A stretch of 26,051 bases of DNA. Source: a virus. Positions 6,207 through 12,731 of this stretch are shown in pieces. A model generated the notes under the pieces. It saw only the letters and a program-made list of their open reading frames with translations, searched no databases and had not been told where the DNA came from. The stretch is taken from positions 1-26,051 of IMG/VR virus record IMGVR_UViG_3300047564_003341; one strand, 5' to 3'. The stretch's first letter is position 1, and each line of letters opens with the position of its first letter. The position numbers and the translations under genes were made by a program.

Positions 6207-7673
6207 ATGACTAATGTGACAATCACAAAAAAGAATGAGGTTTACATTAAGTTGGAATGTGAACCTCATGTTTTATATGACTTAGAACCTCATTTCACAT
6301 TTGATGTTGATGGGGCAAAGTTTATGCCGCATATGAGAAATAAGTATTGGGATGGGAAAATAAGGTTACTTAGTACTCATACTGGAGAAGTTTATGCTGG
6401 ACTTCTTGATAAAGTAATTGCTAAGTTAAAAAAATATGATTACGATTATACGTTTAAAGAAAACAAATATTATGGTCTTCCATTTGAAGTAAACGATGAG
6501 ATATGCCCAGAAGGGGTTGCAGACTACATGAAAAGTATTTGTAGTCACATTCCCTATGACTATCAAATTAACGGTGTTTATGAGTGTCTGAGGTACAATA
6601 GAAAACTTATACTGAGTCCAACTGCATCTGGTAAGTCTTTAATGATTTATTCGATCATAAGATATTATGTTGCAAAGGGGAAAAGGATTCTTATTGTTTT
6701 TCCAACTACATCACTTGTCCGTCAAATGTTTAATGACTTTAAGGATTATGGTTGGAATGCTGATGAATATTGCCATTTGATTTATTCGGGTAAAGAGAAA
6801 AATACGGACATGCCCGTTACTCTTTCCACATGGCAATCTTTATATACTTTACCAAAAAGTTTCTTTGAAAATTATGACTGTGTAATTGTAGATGAGGCGC
6901 ATACTGCCAAGTCCAAATCATTAATAGACATTATGAAAAAATGTCATAATGCAAAGTATCGTTTTGGATTTACTGGAACTCTTTCTGGAAGTAATACCCA
7001 TGAGTGGGTTGTTTGTGGTTTATTTGGACCGCAGTATAAAACTATTGGAACATCTGAGATGATTGAGAAGGGAAGAGCATCTCAACTTGATATTAACTGC
7101 TTACTATTAAAACATAAACCTCAAAAATTTGATACGTATGAGGATGAAATACAATTTTTAATTACTAATGACAAGAGAAATAAATTTATACGAAATCTTG
7201 CTCTTAGTTTAAAAGGAAATACTCTTGTTTTATTTTCAAGAGTAGAAACTCACGGACAGATACTATTTGATTTAATAAATAATCGTAAGGAAGAAAGTCG
7301 AAAGGTTTTCTTCGTTCATGGTGGAGTAGATGCAGAAGAACGAGAAGCAATAAGGCAAATTACTGAACAAGAAGATAATGCGATTATTGTTGCTTCTTAT
7401 GGAGTGTTTAGCACTGGAATTTCTATAAAAAGACTTCACAATATAATTTTTGCATCACCTAGTAAATCAAGAATAAGAAATCTTCAAAGTATTGGAAGAG
7501 TTTTAAGAAAGGGTAAAGACAAAGATAAAGCAACCCTTTATGACATTGCAGATGATACTACATACAATTCAAAGAAAAACTATACATTAAATCATTTTAT
7601 AGAAAGAATTAAAATTTATGTCGAAGAAGATTTTAACTATGAAATAATACCAATCAATATAGGAGGAACCTAA
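6207..7673 (+). CDS. uvsW: UvsW RNA-DNA/recombination helicase
   Basis: A 488-residue superfamily 2 helicase close to T4 UvsW in length (503). UvsW unwinds R-loops and branched DNA and helps switch replication from origin-dependent to recombination-dependent start. Motif I is SPTASGKS (137-144), motif II VDEAH (225-229), motif III FTGTL (252-256), and motif VI is the RNLQSIGRVLRKGKDK block in the C-terminal RecA lobe. The N-terminal approximately 90 residues, with PHMRNKYWDGKIRLL, match the small UvsW substrate-recognition domain. It is followed two bases later by the first Sm-like gene, with the ribosome binding site of that gene overlapping the end of uvsW. Confidence 0.93.
   Translation: MTNVTITKKNEVYIKLECEPHVLYDLEPHFTFDVDGAKFMPHMRNKYWDGKIRLLSTHTGEVYAGLLDKVIAKLKKYDYDYTFKENKYYGLPFEVNDEICPEGVADYMKSICSHIPYDYQINGVYECLRYNRKLILSPTASGKSLMIYSIIRYYVAKGKRILIVFPTTSLVRQMFNDFKDYGWNADEYCHLIYSGKEKNTDMPVTLSTWQSLYTLPKSFFENYDCVIVDEAHTAKSKSLIDIMKKCHNAKYRFGFTGTLSGSNTHEWVVCGLFGPQYKTIGTSEMIEKGRASQLDINCLLLKHKPQKFDTYEDEIQFLITNDKRNKFIRNLALSLKGNTLVLFSRVETHGQILFDLINNRKEESRKVFFVHGGVDAEEREAIRQITEQEDNAIIVASYGVFSTGISIKRLHNIIFASPSKSRIRNLQSIGRVLRKGKDKDKATLYDIADDTTYNSKKNYTLNHFIERIKIYVEEDFNYEIIPINIGGT
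7661..7666 (+). promoter_or_regulatory. Shine-Dalgarno AGGAGG for the first Sm-like gene
   Basis: AGGAGG lies inside the last codons of uvsW, eight bases before ATG 7675 and eleven before ATG 7678. The spacing favours 7675. Confidence 0.7.
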
Positions 7674-7674
7674 T

Positions 7675-8094
7675 ATGATGGAAGATGATTTTTATGCATC
7701 AATAAAATTAATCAGTGGTGAAGAAGTATTCGCAAGAGTAATGCCTTGCATAGAAAATGAAAATATTAATTTACTTTTAAATAATCCTGTAACATTCTCT
7801 GAAATTAAAAACAGAAATGGAATGTGTGGATATAAAATAGAACCATGGTTAAAAACTTCAAGAGAAGATTTAATTATGGTAAATATGGAAAGAGTAATTA
7901 CTATTTGCGAAAGTACTGATACTGAAATGATACAATTGCATCAATCATTTGTAGATAAGTATCAAAGTATAAAACACAAAAAACTCAGTAAAGGTAATGT
8001 GACTAGAAAGATGGGTTACATTGCTAATATAAAGGAAGCAAAAAATCTCCTTGAAAAGATCTATAAAAAATCCCCAGATAAACCAAGTATTTAA
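7675..8094 (+). CDS. Sm-like small protein 1 (phage Sm/Lsm-like family)
   Basis: A 139-residue protein with an N-terminal pattern shared with three other genes in the window: a strand ending SIKLISGEEVFARV, then INLLLNNPVTFSEI, a YKIEPWL motif, and a strand DLIMVNMERVITICES followed by a helix with a conserved Tyr (FVDKYQ). The K-L-x-SGE-x-V / NP / PW / V-x-x-x-x-V-x-x / Y order is the family signature. I recall a structural-genomics structure of an Sm-like protein of putative cyanophage origin with this sort of sequence, so an Sm fold (RNA-binding ring) is plausible. A basic tail (KHKKLSKGNVTRKMGY) of about 50 residues is unique to this copy and could bind nucleic acid. It is the last gene before the gp55 promoter. 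Confidence 0.65.
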   Translation: MMEDDFYASIKLISGEEVFARVMPCIENENINLLLNNPVTFSEIKNRNGMCGYKIEPWLKTSREDLIMVNMERVITICESTDTEMIQLHQSFVDKYQSIKHKKLSKGNVTRKMGYIANIKEAKNLLEKIYKKSPDKPSI

Positions 8095-8152
8095 AGATAT
8101 TAAATTATCTCAAAGGCGACAAACCTAGTCTACTTGCTTTTTGCCCATTTGT

Positions 8153-8162
8153 CAAGTACTTG
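8153..8162 (+). promoter_or_regulatory. Palindrome CAAGTACTTG at the -35 region (operator candidate)
   Basis: A perfect 10-base palindrome that shares its last three bases with the -35 box of the gp55 promoter. It is positioned where a repressor or activator dimer would act. It could be chance. Confidence 0.35.
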
Positions 8163-8188
8163 CAATATTGATGTTAAAATGTTATGAT
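8160..8188 (+). promoter_or_regulatory. Sigma70-like promoter for gp55-gp47-gp46 operon
   Basis: TTGCAA (8160-8165), a 17-base spacer and TATGAT (8183-8188) give a good host-type promoter in the 120-base gap before gp55. Transcription would start near 8195, 20 bases before ATG 8215. The rest of the 8095-8159 gap contains no ORF. It does contain a possible minus-strand promoter discussed in the findings. Confidence 0.72.
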
Positions 8189-8214
8189 GTCTACATAGTA
8201 AATTAGTAATTTTT

Positions 8215-8712
8215 ATGGCATACGGCAGTATCATGACTAAGAGGAAGAGGTCAGTTCATTACGTTAATAACAAAGATTTTTTGGAAGCTCTGATCAAATA
8301 TAGAGAAGAAGTTGATTTAGCGGAGCAAAGAGGTGATCCAAAACCAAGAATAAACAATTATCTTGGAGAATGTTTCTTAAAGATTGCTACTCATCTATCT
8401 TTCAAACCTAATTTTGTAAATTATATTTTTAAAGATGATATGATTTCTGATGGGATTGAGAATTGTATTCAATATATTCATAATTTTAATCCAGAAAAAT
8501 CAAAGAATCCATTTGCATATTTTACTCAAATTATTCACTACGCATTTTTGAGAAGAATTCAAAGAGAAAAGCGTCAACTAGAAATTAAAAATAAAATTCT
8601 TGAACGAACTGGATATGATGAAGTGTTTCATGATGATTCCAGTATTGACGGAATGAACTATAGCGACTATAATTCTATTAAGGACTCTGTTCACTCAAAA
8701 CTTCGTAATTGA
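8215..8712 (+). CDS. gp55: Late-transcription sigma factor gp55
   Basis: A 165-residue, highly diverged sigma70-family factor that directs host RNA polymerase to the TATAAATA late promoters (T4 gp55 has 185 residues). The match covers VNNKDFLEALIKYREE near the N-terminus and MISDGIENCIQYIHNFNPEK, corresponding to the T4 segment with MIADGIEASIKGLHNFDE. It continues through SKNPFAYFTQIIHYAFLRRI, the region-2-like DNA/-10 recognition segment, and QREKRQLEIKNKILERTGYD. A second in-frame ATG lies at 8233; neither has a clear ribosome binding site, and I keep the first. It is first in an operon with gp47 and gp46 behind a host-type promoter, so it should be made before the late switch it controls. 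Confidence 0.92.
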   Translation: MAYGSIMTKRKRSVHYVNNKDFLEALIKYREEVDLAEQRGDPKPRINNYLGECFLKIATHLSFKPNFVNYIFKDDMISDGIENCIQYIHNFNPEKSKNPFAYFTQIIHYAFLRRIQREKRQLEIKNKILERTGYDEVFHDDSSIDGMNYSDYNSIKDSVHSKLRN

Positions 8713-9750
8713 ATGAAAGTAGCAATTATTACTGATCAACACTTTGGAGCAAGGAAAAACTCTAAAATGTTTCATGAGCATTTTCTAAAATTTTATGAAA
8801 ATGTTTTTTTCCCAACACTAGAATCCGAAGGTATTGCCACTGTCATAGACATGGGTGATACCTTTGATAGTCGTAAAGGAATTGATTTTTCTGCTCTTGC
8901 TTGGGCAAAAAATCATTACTATGATAAACTCCAAGAAATGGGGGTAAAGGTTCATACAATTGTTGGAAATCATACTGCTTATTATAAGAATACAAATGAA
9001 ATTAATGCAGTAGATTTGCTTCTAAGAGAATATTCAAATATAACAGTATACAGTAACCCAACAGAAATTAAGATTGGAAATCTTGATGTTTTGTTATTGC
9101 CATGGATAAATGAAGAAAATGAAAAAGAAACTTACTCACTTATTGAAACTACATCTTGCATTTGTGCGATGGGGCACCTTGAGTTCTCGGGATTTAGAGT
9201 TAATTCGCAAATCGTCATGGAGCATGGTCTTTCAAGCAAATTATTTAAAAAGTTCAAACGTGTCTACTCGGGACACTATCACACTAGATCGAATGATGGA
9301 AAAATTTTCTACTTAGGAAATCCATATGAAATTTATTGGACTGATGTTTACGATAAGAGAGGATTCACAATCTTTGATACAGAAACTCTTAAACATCAAT
9401 CCATAGATAATCCTTATAATATTTTTGAAATTGTTTATTATGGAGAAGATACAACTCCAATTGAAAATAACGATTACGAAAATAAAATTGTAAAAGTTAT
9501 TGTAAAGCAAAAAGATAATCAACTTAAGTTTGAAAAATTTTTAGATAATTTGTATTCTCAAAATCCGGCAGAAGTTAAAATTGTTGAAAATTTTGAAATC
9601 AATATTAAAGACTTTGAAGAAGATATTGAATCTGAAGATACGGTCTCTATCTTAGATAGATATATTCAGGATTCTGAAATTGATATGGATAAATCTAAAA
9701 TTAGATCTATTATCAGGGAAATCTACAAGGAGTCGTGCGAGATGATTTAA
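8713..9750 (+). CDS. gp47: Recombination nuclease subunit gp47 (Mre11/SbcD-like)
   Basis: A 345-residue calcineurin-like phosphoesterase, close to T4 gp47 (339). It pairs with gp46 to resect DNA ends for recombination-dependent replication and host DNA breakdown. Metal ligands are visible in order: D8 and H10 (ITDQHFG), D49 (DMGDTFDSR), N86 and H87 (VGNHT), H155 (AMGHLEFSG), H188 and H190 (YSGHYHTR). The C-terminal half is acidic and carries the capping region. The ATG follows the gp55 stop directly, with no gap, indicating translational coupling. Confidence 0.95.
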   Translation: MKVAIITDQHFGARKNSKMFHEHFLKFYENVFFPTLESEGIATVIDMGDTFDSRKGIDFSALAWAKNHYYDKLQEMGVKVHTIVGNHTAYYKNTNEINAVDLLLREYSNITVYSNPTEIKIGNLDVLLLPWINEENEKETYSLIETTSCICAMGHLEFSGFRVNSQIVMEHGLSSKLFKKFKRVYSGHYHTRSNDGKIFYLGNPYEIYWTDVYDKRGFTIFDTETLKHQSIDNPYNIFEIVYYGEDTTPIENNDYENKIVKVIVKQKDNQLKFEKFLDNLYSQNPAEVKIVENFEINIKDFEEDIESEDTVSILDRYIQDSEIDMDKSKIRSIIREIYKESCEMI

Positions 9751-9751
9751 C

Positions 9752-10030
9752 ATGTATATAATAACATTGGATGGTAGAGAAGAAGAAGGCGCTTATTCAG
9801 TCACAAATGAACATGGAGAACAAGTTCTTTACATTTTTGAAGAAGAAGATGATGCAATTCGATTTGCCATGATGTTAGAAGATGATAGAAACTATCCTCC
9901 CATGCACGTTATTGAAGTTGATGATGACGCAATACTGACTGCATGTAGAGAACATGATTATGAGTATAATATATTTTCACAACATGATTTTGTAATTCCT
10001 CCTGACGAAGAAGAAAATGATTTTATTTGA
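9752..10030 (+). CDS. DUF3110-like acidic protein between gp47 and gp46
   Basis: A 92-residue, strongly acidic protein. The arrangement MYIITLDGREEEGAYSVTN, then VLYIFEEEDDAIRFAMMLED, then a MHVIEVDDDAILTACREH stretch and a YEYNIFS segment matches what I know of DUF3110, a small family common in cyanobacteria: an N-terminal YVL strand, F-E-x-E-D-D-A-x-R-Y-A-x-x-L-E helix, then an acidic helix with a Cys. The function of that family is unknown. Here it sits one base after gp47, and its last 14 bases overlap the start of gp46, so translation of the nuclease subunits is coupled through it. Its cyanobacterial affinity is one of the better host clues in the window. Confidence 0.68.
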   Translation: MYIITLDGREEEGAYSVTNEHGEQVLYIFEEEDDAIRFAMMLEDDRNYPPMHVIEVDDDAILTACREHDYEYNIFSQHDFVIPPDEEENDFI

Positions 10031-11729
10031 AACAATTCGATGGAAAAACTTTTTAAGCACTGGAGATCAGTTTATTGAAGTTAATTTTTTAAAAGATCAA
10101 ACAACATTAATTGTTGGTCAAAATGGTGCAGGAAAAAGTACTATTTTGGATGCTCTCACATTTGTTTTATTTGGTAAATCTTTTCGTGGAATTAACAAAC
10201 CACAATTGATCAATTCTACAAATGAAAAAGAGTGTGTTGTTGAAATTGAATTCAAAATTGGATCTGTAAATTGGAAAGTTAAAAGGGGAATAAAACCTTC
10301 AATATTTGTTATTGAAAGAAATGGCAAAGAGTTGGATCAGCAACATTCATCCGCAGAACAGCAAAAGTGGTTTGAACAAACTGTTCTTAAAATGAATTAT
10401 AAATCATTCACTCAAGTGGTAATTATTGGAAGCAGTAATTTTGTTCCATTTATGCAGTTAACTTCTGTTAATCGTAGAGAAGTTATTGAAGATCTTCTTG
10501 ACATTAAAATCTTTTCTTCAATGAATTCATTGATTAAAGATAAAATAAAATTGACTAAAGATGAAATTAGAACTTTAGAACTCAAAAGAGATTCTTTGAG
10601 AGACAAAGTTGAAATGCAGGAAGATTTTATTAAAAAAATTAAAAATGAAGGAAATAATAAAGTTAAAGAATTAGAACAAGAAATTGAAGAGATCATATCT
10701 CAAGAAAAAGTGTCAATATCTTATAATAATAAGTATGAAGAAGAAATTATCTATCTTCAAAATAAGATGGAAGAACTTTCGTATTCTAAAGACACTTTAA
10801 AAAAACTTACAAATATTAAAGGTAAGTTGTCACAAAAAGTAGTAACGATTACTGAAGAGCATGAGTTTTTCCGTAATAATTCGGTATGCCCTACCTGCAC
10901 ACAAAATATAGAAGAATCTTTTAGATTAAATAGAATTAGTGATGCCATAAACAAGGCAAAAGAACTGCAATCTGGTTATGAAGAACTTGAGCAGACTATT
11001 CGTGATGAAGAAATTAAAGAAGATCATTTCCTTCAAATTTCAAAAGAAGTCACTAACTTAACACATGAAATTTCTCAAAATAATCTTAGGATCACTGGAT
11101 TCCAACGGAGAATCAGAGATAATGAAAAAGAAATTCAAAGAATTACCAATGACCTGGAAAATGAAAATTCTGAATATGAAAAGTTAGAGGATTTTAAGAA
11201 AAGACTTAATACTATTTTTGAAGAATTGTCCGAGAAAAAGGAAACAAATTCATACTATGAATATTGTTATAGTCTTTTAAAGGATTCGGGAGTAAAAACT
11301 CAAATCATCAAAAAATATCTACCATTCATTAACCAACAGGTGAATAGATATCTTCAGATGATGGATTTTTATATCAATTTTTCTCTTGATGAAGAGTTTA
11401 ACGAAACGATTCAATCACCGATTCACGAAGATTTTACCTATGGGTCTTTTAGTGAAGGTGAACGACAAAGAATTGACTTAGCACTTTTGTTCACTTGGAG
11501 AGAAGTTGCTAAATTTAAAAATTCTACAAATACTAATCTATTAATTATGGATGAGGTATTTGATAGTTCTCTTGATGGTAATGGAACTGAAGAATTTATT
11601 AAAATTCTTCGTTATGTTGTTCAAGATGCAAACACTTTTGTCATATCTCATAAAGTTGGTATGGAAGATAGGTTTGAAAGTGTGCTAAAATTTGAAAAGT
11701 ATAAAGGATTTAGTAGAGTTGTAAAATGA
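10017..11729 (+). CDS. gp46: Recombination nuclease subunit gp46 (Rad50/SbcC-like)
   Basis: A 570-residue SMC-like ATPase (T4 gp46 is 560). It has an N-terminal Walker A, GQNGAGKS (34-41), and a Q-loop region near VVIIGSSNFVPFMQ. A long coiled coil runs from about residue 165 to 410, interrupted by a zinc-hook CPTC (291-294). The C-terminal lobe carries the signature GSFSEGERQRIDLALLF and Walker B LLIMDEVFDSSLD, then the ISHK switch region. It forms the MR-type complex with gp47. The start overlaps the DUF3110-like gene by 14 bases, and its stop overlaps the next start (ATGA). Confidence 0.95.
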   Translation: MILFETIRWKNFLSTGDQFIEVNFLKDQTTLIVGQNGAGKSTILDALTFVLFGKSFRGINKPQLINSTNEKECVVEIEFKIGSVNWKVKRGIKPSIFVIERNGKELDQQHSSAEQQKWFEQTVLKMNYKSFTQVVIIGSSNFVPFMQLTSVNRREVIEDLLDIKIFSSMNSLIKDKIKLTKDEIRTLELKRDSLRDKVEMQEDFIKKIKNEGNNKVKELEQEIEEIISQEKVSISYNNKYEEEIIYLQNKMEELSYSKDTLKKLTNIKGKLSQKVVTITEEHEFFRNNSVCPTCTQNIEESFRLNRISDAINKAKELQSGYEELEQTIRDEEIKEDHFLQISKEVTNLTHEISQNNLRITGFQRRIRDNEKEIQRITNDLENENSEYEKLEDFKKRLNTIFEELSEKKETNSYYEYCYSLLKDSGVKTQIIKKYLPFINQQVNRYLQMMDFYINFSLDEEFNETIQSPIHEDFTYGSFSEGERQRIDLALLFTWREVAKFKNSTNTNLLIMDEVFDSSLDGNGTEEFIKILRYVVQDANTFVISHKVGMEDRFESVLKFEKYKGFSRVVK

Positions 11730-12541
11730 GTAAACTAACTGAAATTGTAACTGTAGGAATTATTGGAAACGGATTTGTTGGAAATGCAGTATATCAAAAC
11801 TTTAGGGATAAAGTAACCTGTAAAGTTTATGATGTTGATGCAAATAGATCACTTAATACATTGTCTGAAGTATTATCATGTGATTTTATTTTTGTTTGTC
11901 TTCCAACACCAATGAAATCTGGCGGGCAGTGCGACCTTTCTATTTTAGATAACTTTTTTGCTACTTGCTCCACAAATATAAATGGCATATTTATCATTAA
12001 ATCCACAGTTCCAATTGGAACTACTAAAAAGTATTCTCAAATGGGATTTAATGTTGTTCATAATCCAGAGTTTTTGACTGCAAGAAATGCAGTGGAGGAC
12101 TTTAAAAACTCTGAGAGAAATGTTATTGGTGGTGATCTTAAATTGGTAGAAAAGGTTGATACCTTATTTGTGAATACTTTTCATTACATTCCTTCTATCT
12201 ACACAACATCCGATGAGAGTGAGGCAATTAAATACTTTGCAAATAGTTTCTTAGCATATAAGGTAGCATATTTCAATAAGATCTATGACTTGTGCCAAGC
12301 AACTGGAATGGATTATGATACAGTATGCAATGGTGTCACCACAGACAGCAGAATCGGATCATCCCACACAAAAGTCCCTGGTATTGACAATGACAGAGGT
12401 TTTGGAGGAACATGCTTCCCGAAAGATCTGAATTCCCTGATAGTTCAGATGGAATCCCACGGAGTCAATGCCGATATGCTAAAATCTGTCTGGTCCTACA
12501 ATCAAGAAATTCGCACGGTCATCGACTGGCCGACTACCTAA
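11726..12541 (+). CDS. Short UDP-glucose/GDP-mannose dehydrogenase-like protein
   Basis: A 271-residue nucleotide-sugar dehydrogenase relative. The N-terminal Rossmann motif is VGIIGNGFVGNAV (G14, G16, G19), followed by DFIFVCLPTPM, IIKSTVPIGTT and NVVHNPEFLTARNAVEDF, all standard for UDP-glucose dehydrogenase. The catalytic Cys is present at C230 in GFGGTCFPKDLNSL. Full-length enzymes have about 390-450 residues with a C-terminal UDP-sugar-binding domain. That domain is absent: the protein stops soon after the central helix (YNQEIRTVIDWP). It may work as a compact version, lack full oxidation activity, or act on another ligand. It overlaps gp46 by four bases, so it belongs to the same operon, probably as auxiliary metabolism for host or phage surface sugars. 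Confidence 0.85.
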   Translation: MSKLTEIVTVGIIGNGFVGNAVYQNFRDKVTCKVYDVDANRSLNTLSEVLSCDFIFVCLPTPMKSGGQCDLSILDNFFATCSTNINGIFIIKSTVPIGTTKKYSQMGFNVVHNPEFLTARNAVEDFKNSERNVIGGDLKLVEKVDTLFVNTFHYIPSIYTTSDESEAIKYFANSFLAYKVAYFNKIYDLCQATGMDYDTVCNGVTTDSRIGSSHTKVPGIDNDRGFGGTCFPKDLNSLIVQMESHGVNADMLKSVWSYNQEIRTVIDWPTT

Positions 12542-12542
12542 C

Positions 12543-12731
12543 ATGAAAGTCCCTAATTGGCAACATCATTCCAAGAAGGATCAAAAACGGAAACTGAAAC
12601 CTCAGGCACTCCGACAAGCAAAAGCACGACTGAGACACTTTAAAAAGTGTCACATGACCTCCCCGAAACGGGAGGTTTTTTCGTGTATACTGATTTCAGT
12701 CGAACGAACCCACCATGTCTGTCAACTATGA
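12543..12731 (+). CDS. Small basic protein, hypothetical
   Basis: A 62-residue ORF beginning MKVPNWQHHSKKDQKRKLKP and continuing QALRQAKARLRHFKKCHM. The first 37 residues are very rich in Lys, Arg and Gln and could form a basic helix that binds nucleic acid. It starts two bases after the dehydrogenase stop, a spacing typical of real genes here. The last third overlaps two hairpins, a terminator, a promoter-like box and the first 17 bases of the next gene, which is unusual for a coding sequence. The gene may be real with a tail read from regulatory DNA, or the ORF may be accidental. I recognise no family with certainty. Confidence 0.42.
   Translation: MKVPNWQHHSKKDQKRKLKPQALRQAKARLRHFKKCHMTSPKREVFSCILISVERTHHVCQL
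12634..12651 (+). other. Hairpin GACACTT/AAGTGTC upstream of the terminator
   Basis: A 7-bp stem with a TAAA loop, five bases before the terminator hairpin. It has no T run of its own. It forms a tandem pair with the following hairpin. Confidence 0.6.
12657..12681 (+). terminator. Intrinsic terminator of the gp55-gp46 operon
   Basis: ACCTCCC (12657-12663) pairs with GGGAGGT (12670-12676), followed by TTTTTT. It would end the transcript from the 8160 promoter before the VWA gene, although it lies inside the small basic ORF. Confidence 0.8.
12686..12717 (+). promoter_or_regulatory. TATACT...TTCAGT leader, copy 1 (promoter-like)
   Basis: TATACT (12686-12691) resembles a -10 box and is followed by a TTCAGT and a GAACGAACCCACC stretch leading straight into ATG 12715. 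No -35 match is visible at the usual distance. A near copy lies at 14964 before the partner ATPase gene. There is no Shine-Dalgarno sequence between it and the ATG. Confidence 0.55.

Noticed and set aside
7274-7281. AATAAATA inside uvsW as a late promoter
   Set aside because: Fits the relaxed NATAAATA but is internal to a coding region with no gene start near it; expected by chance in AT-rich DNA. A similar hit lies in gp43 near 24814.
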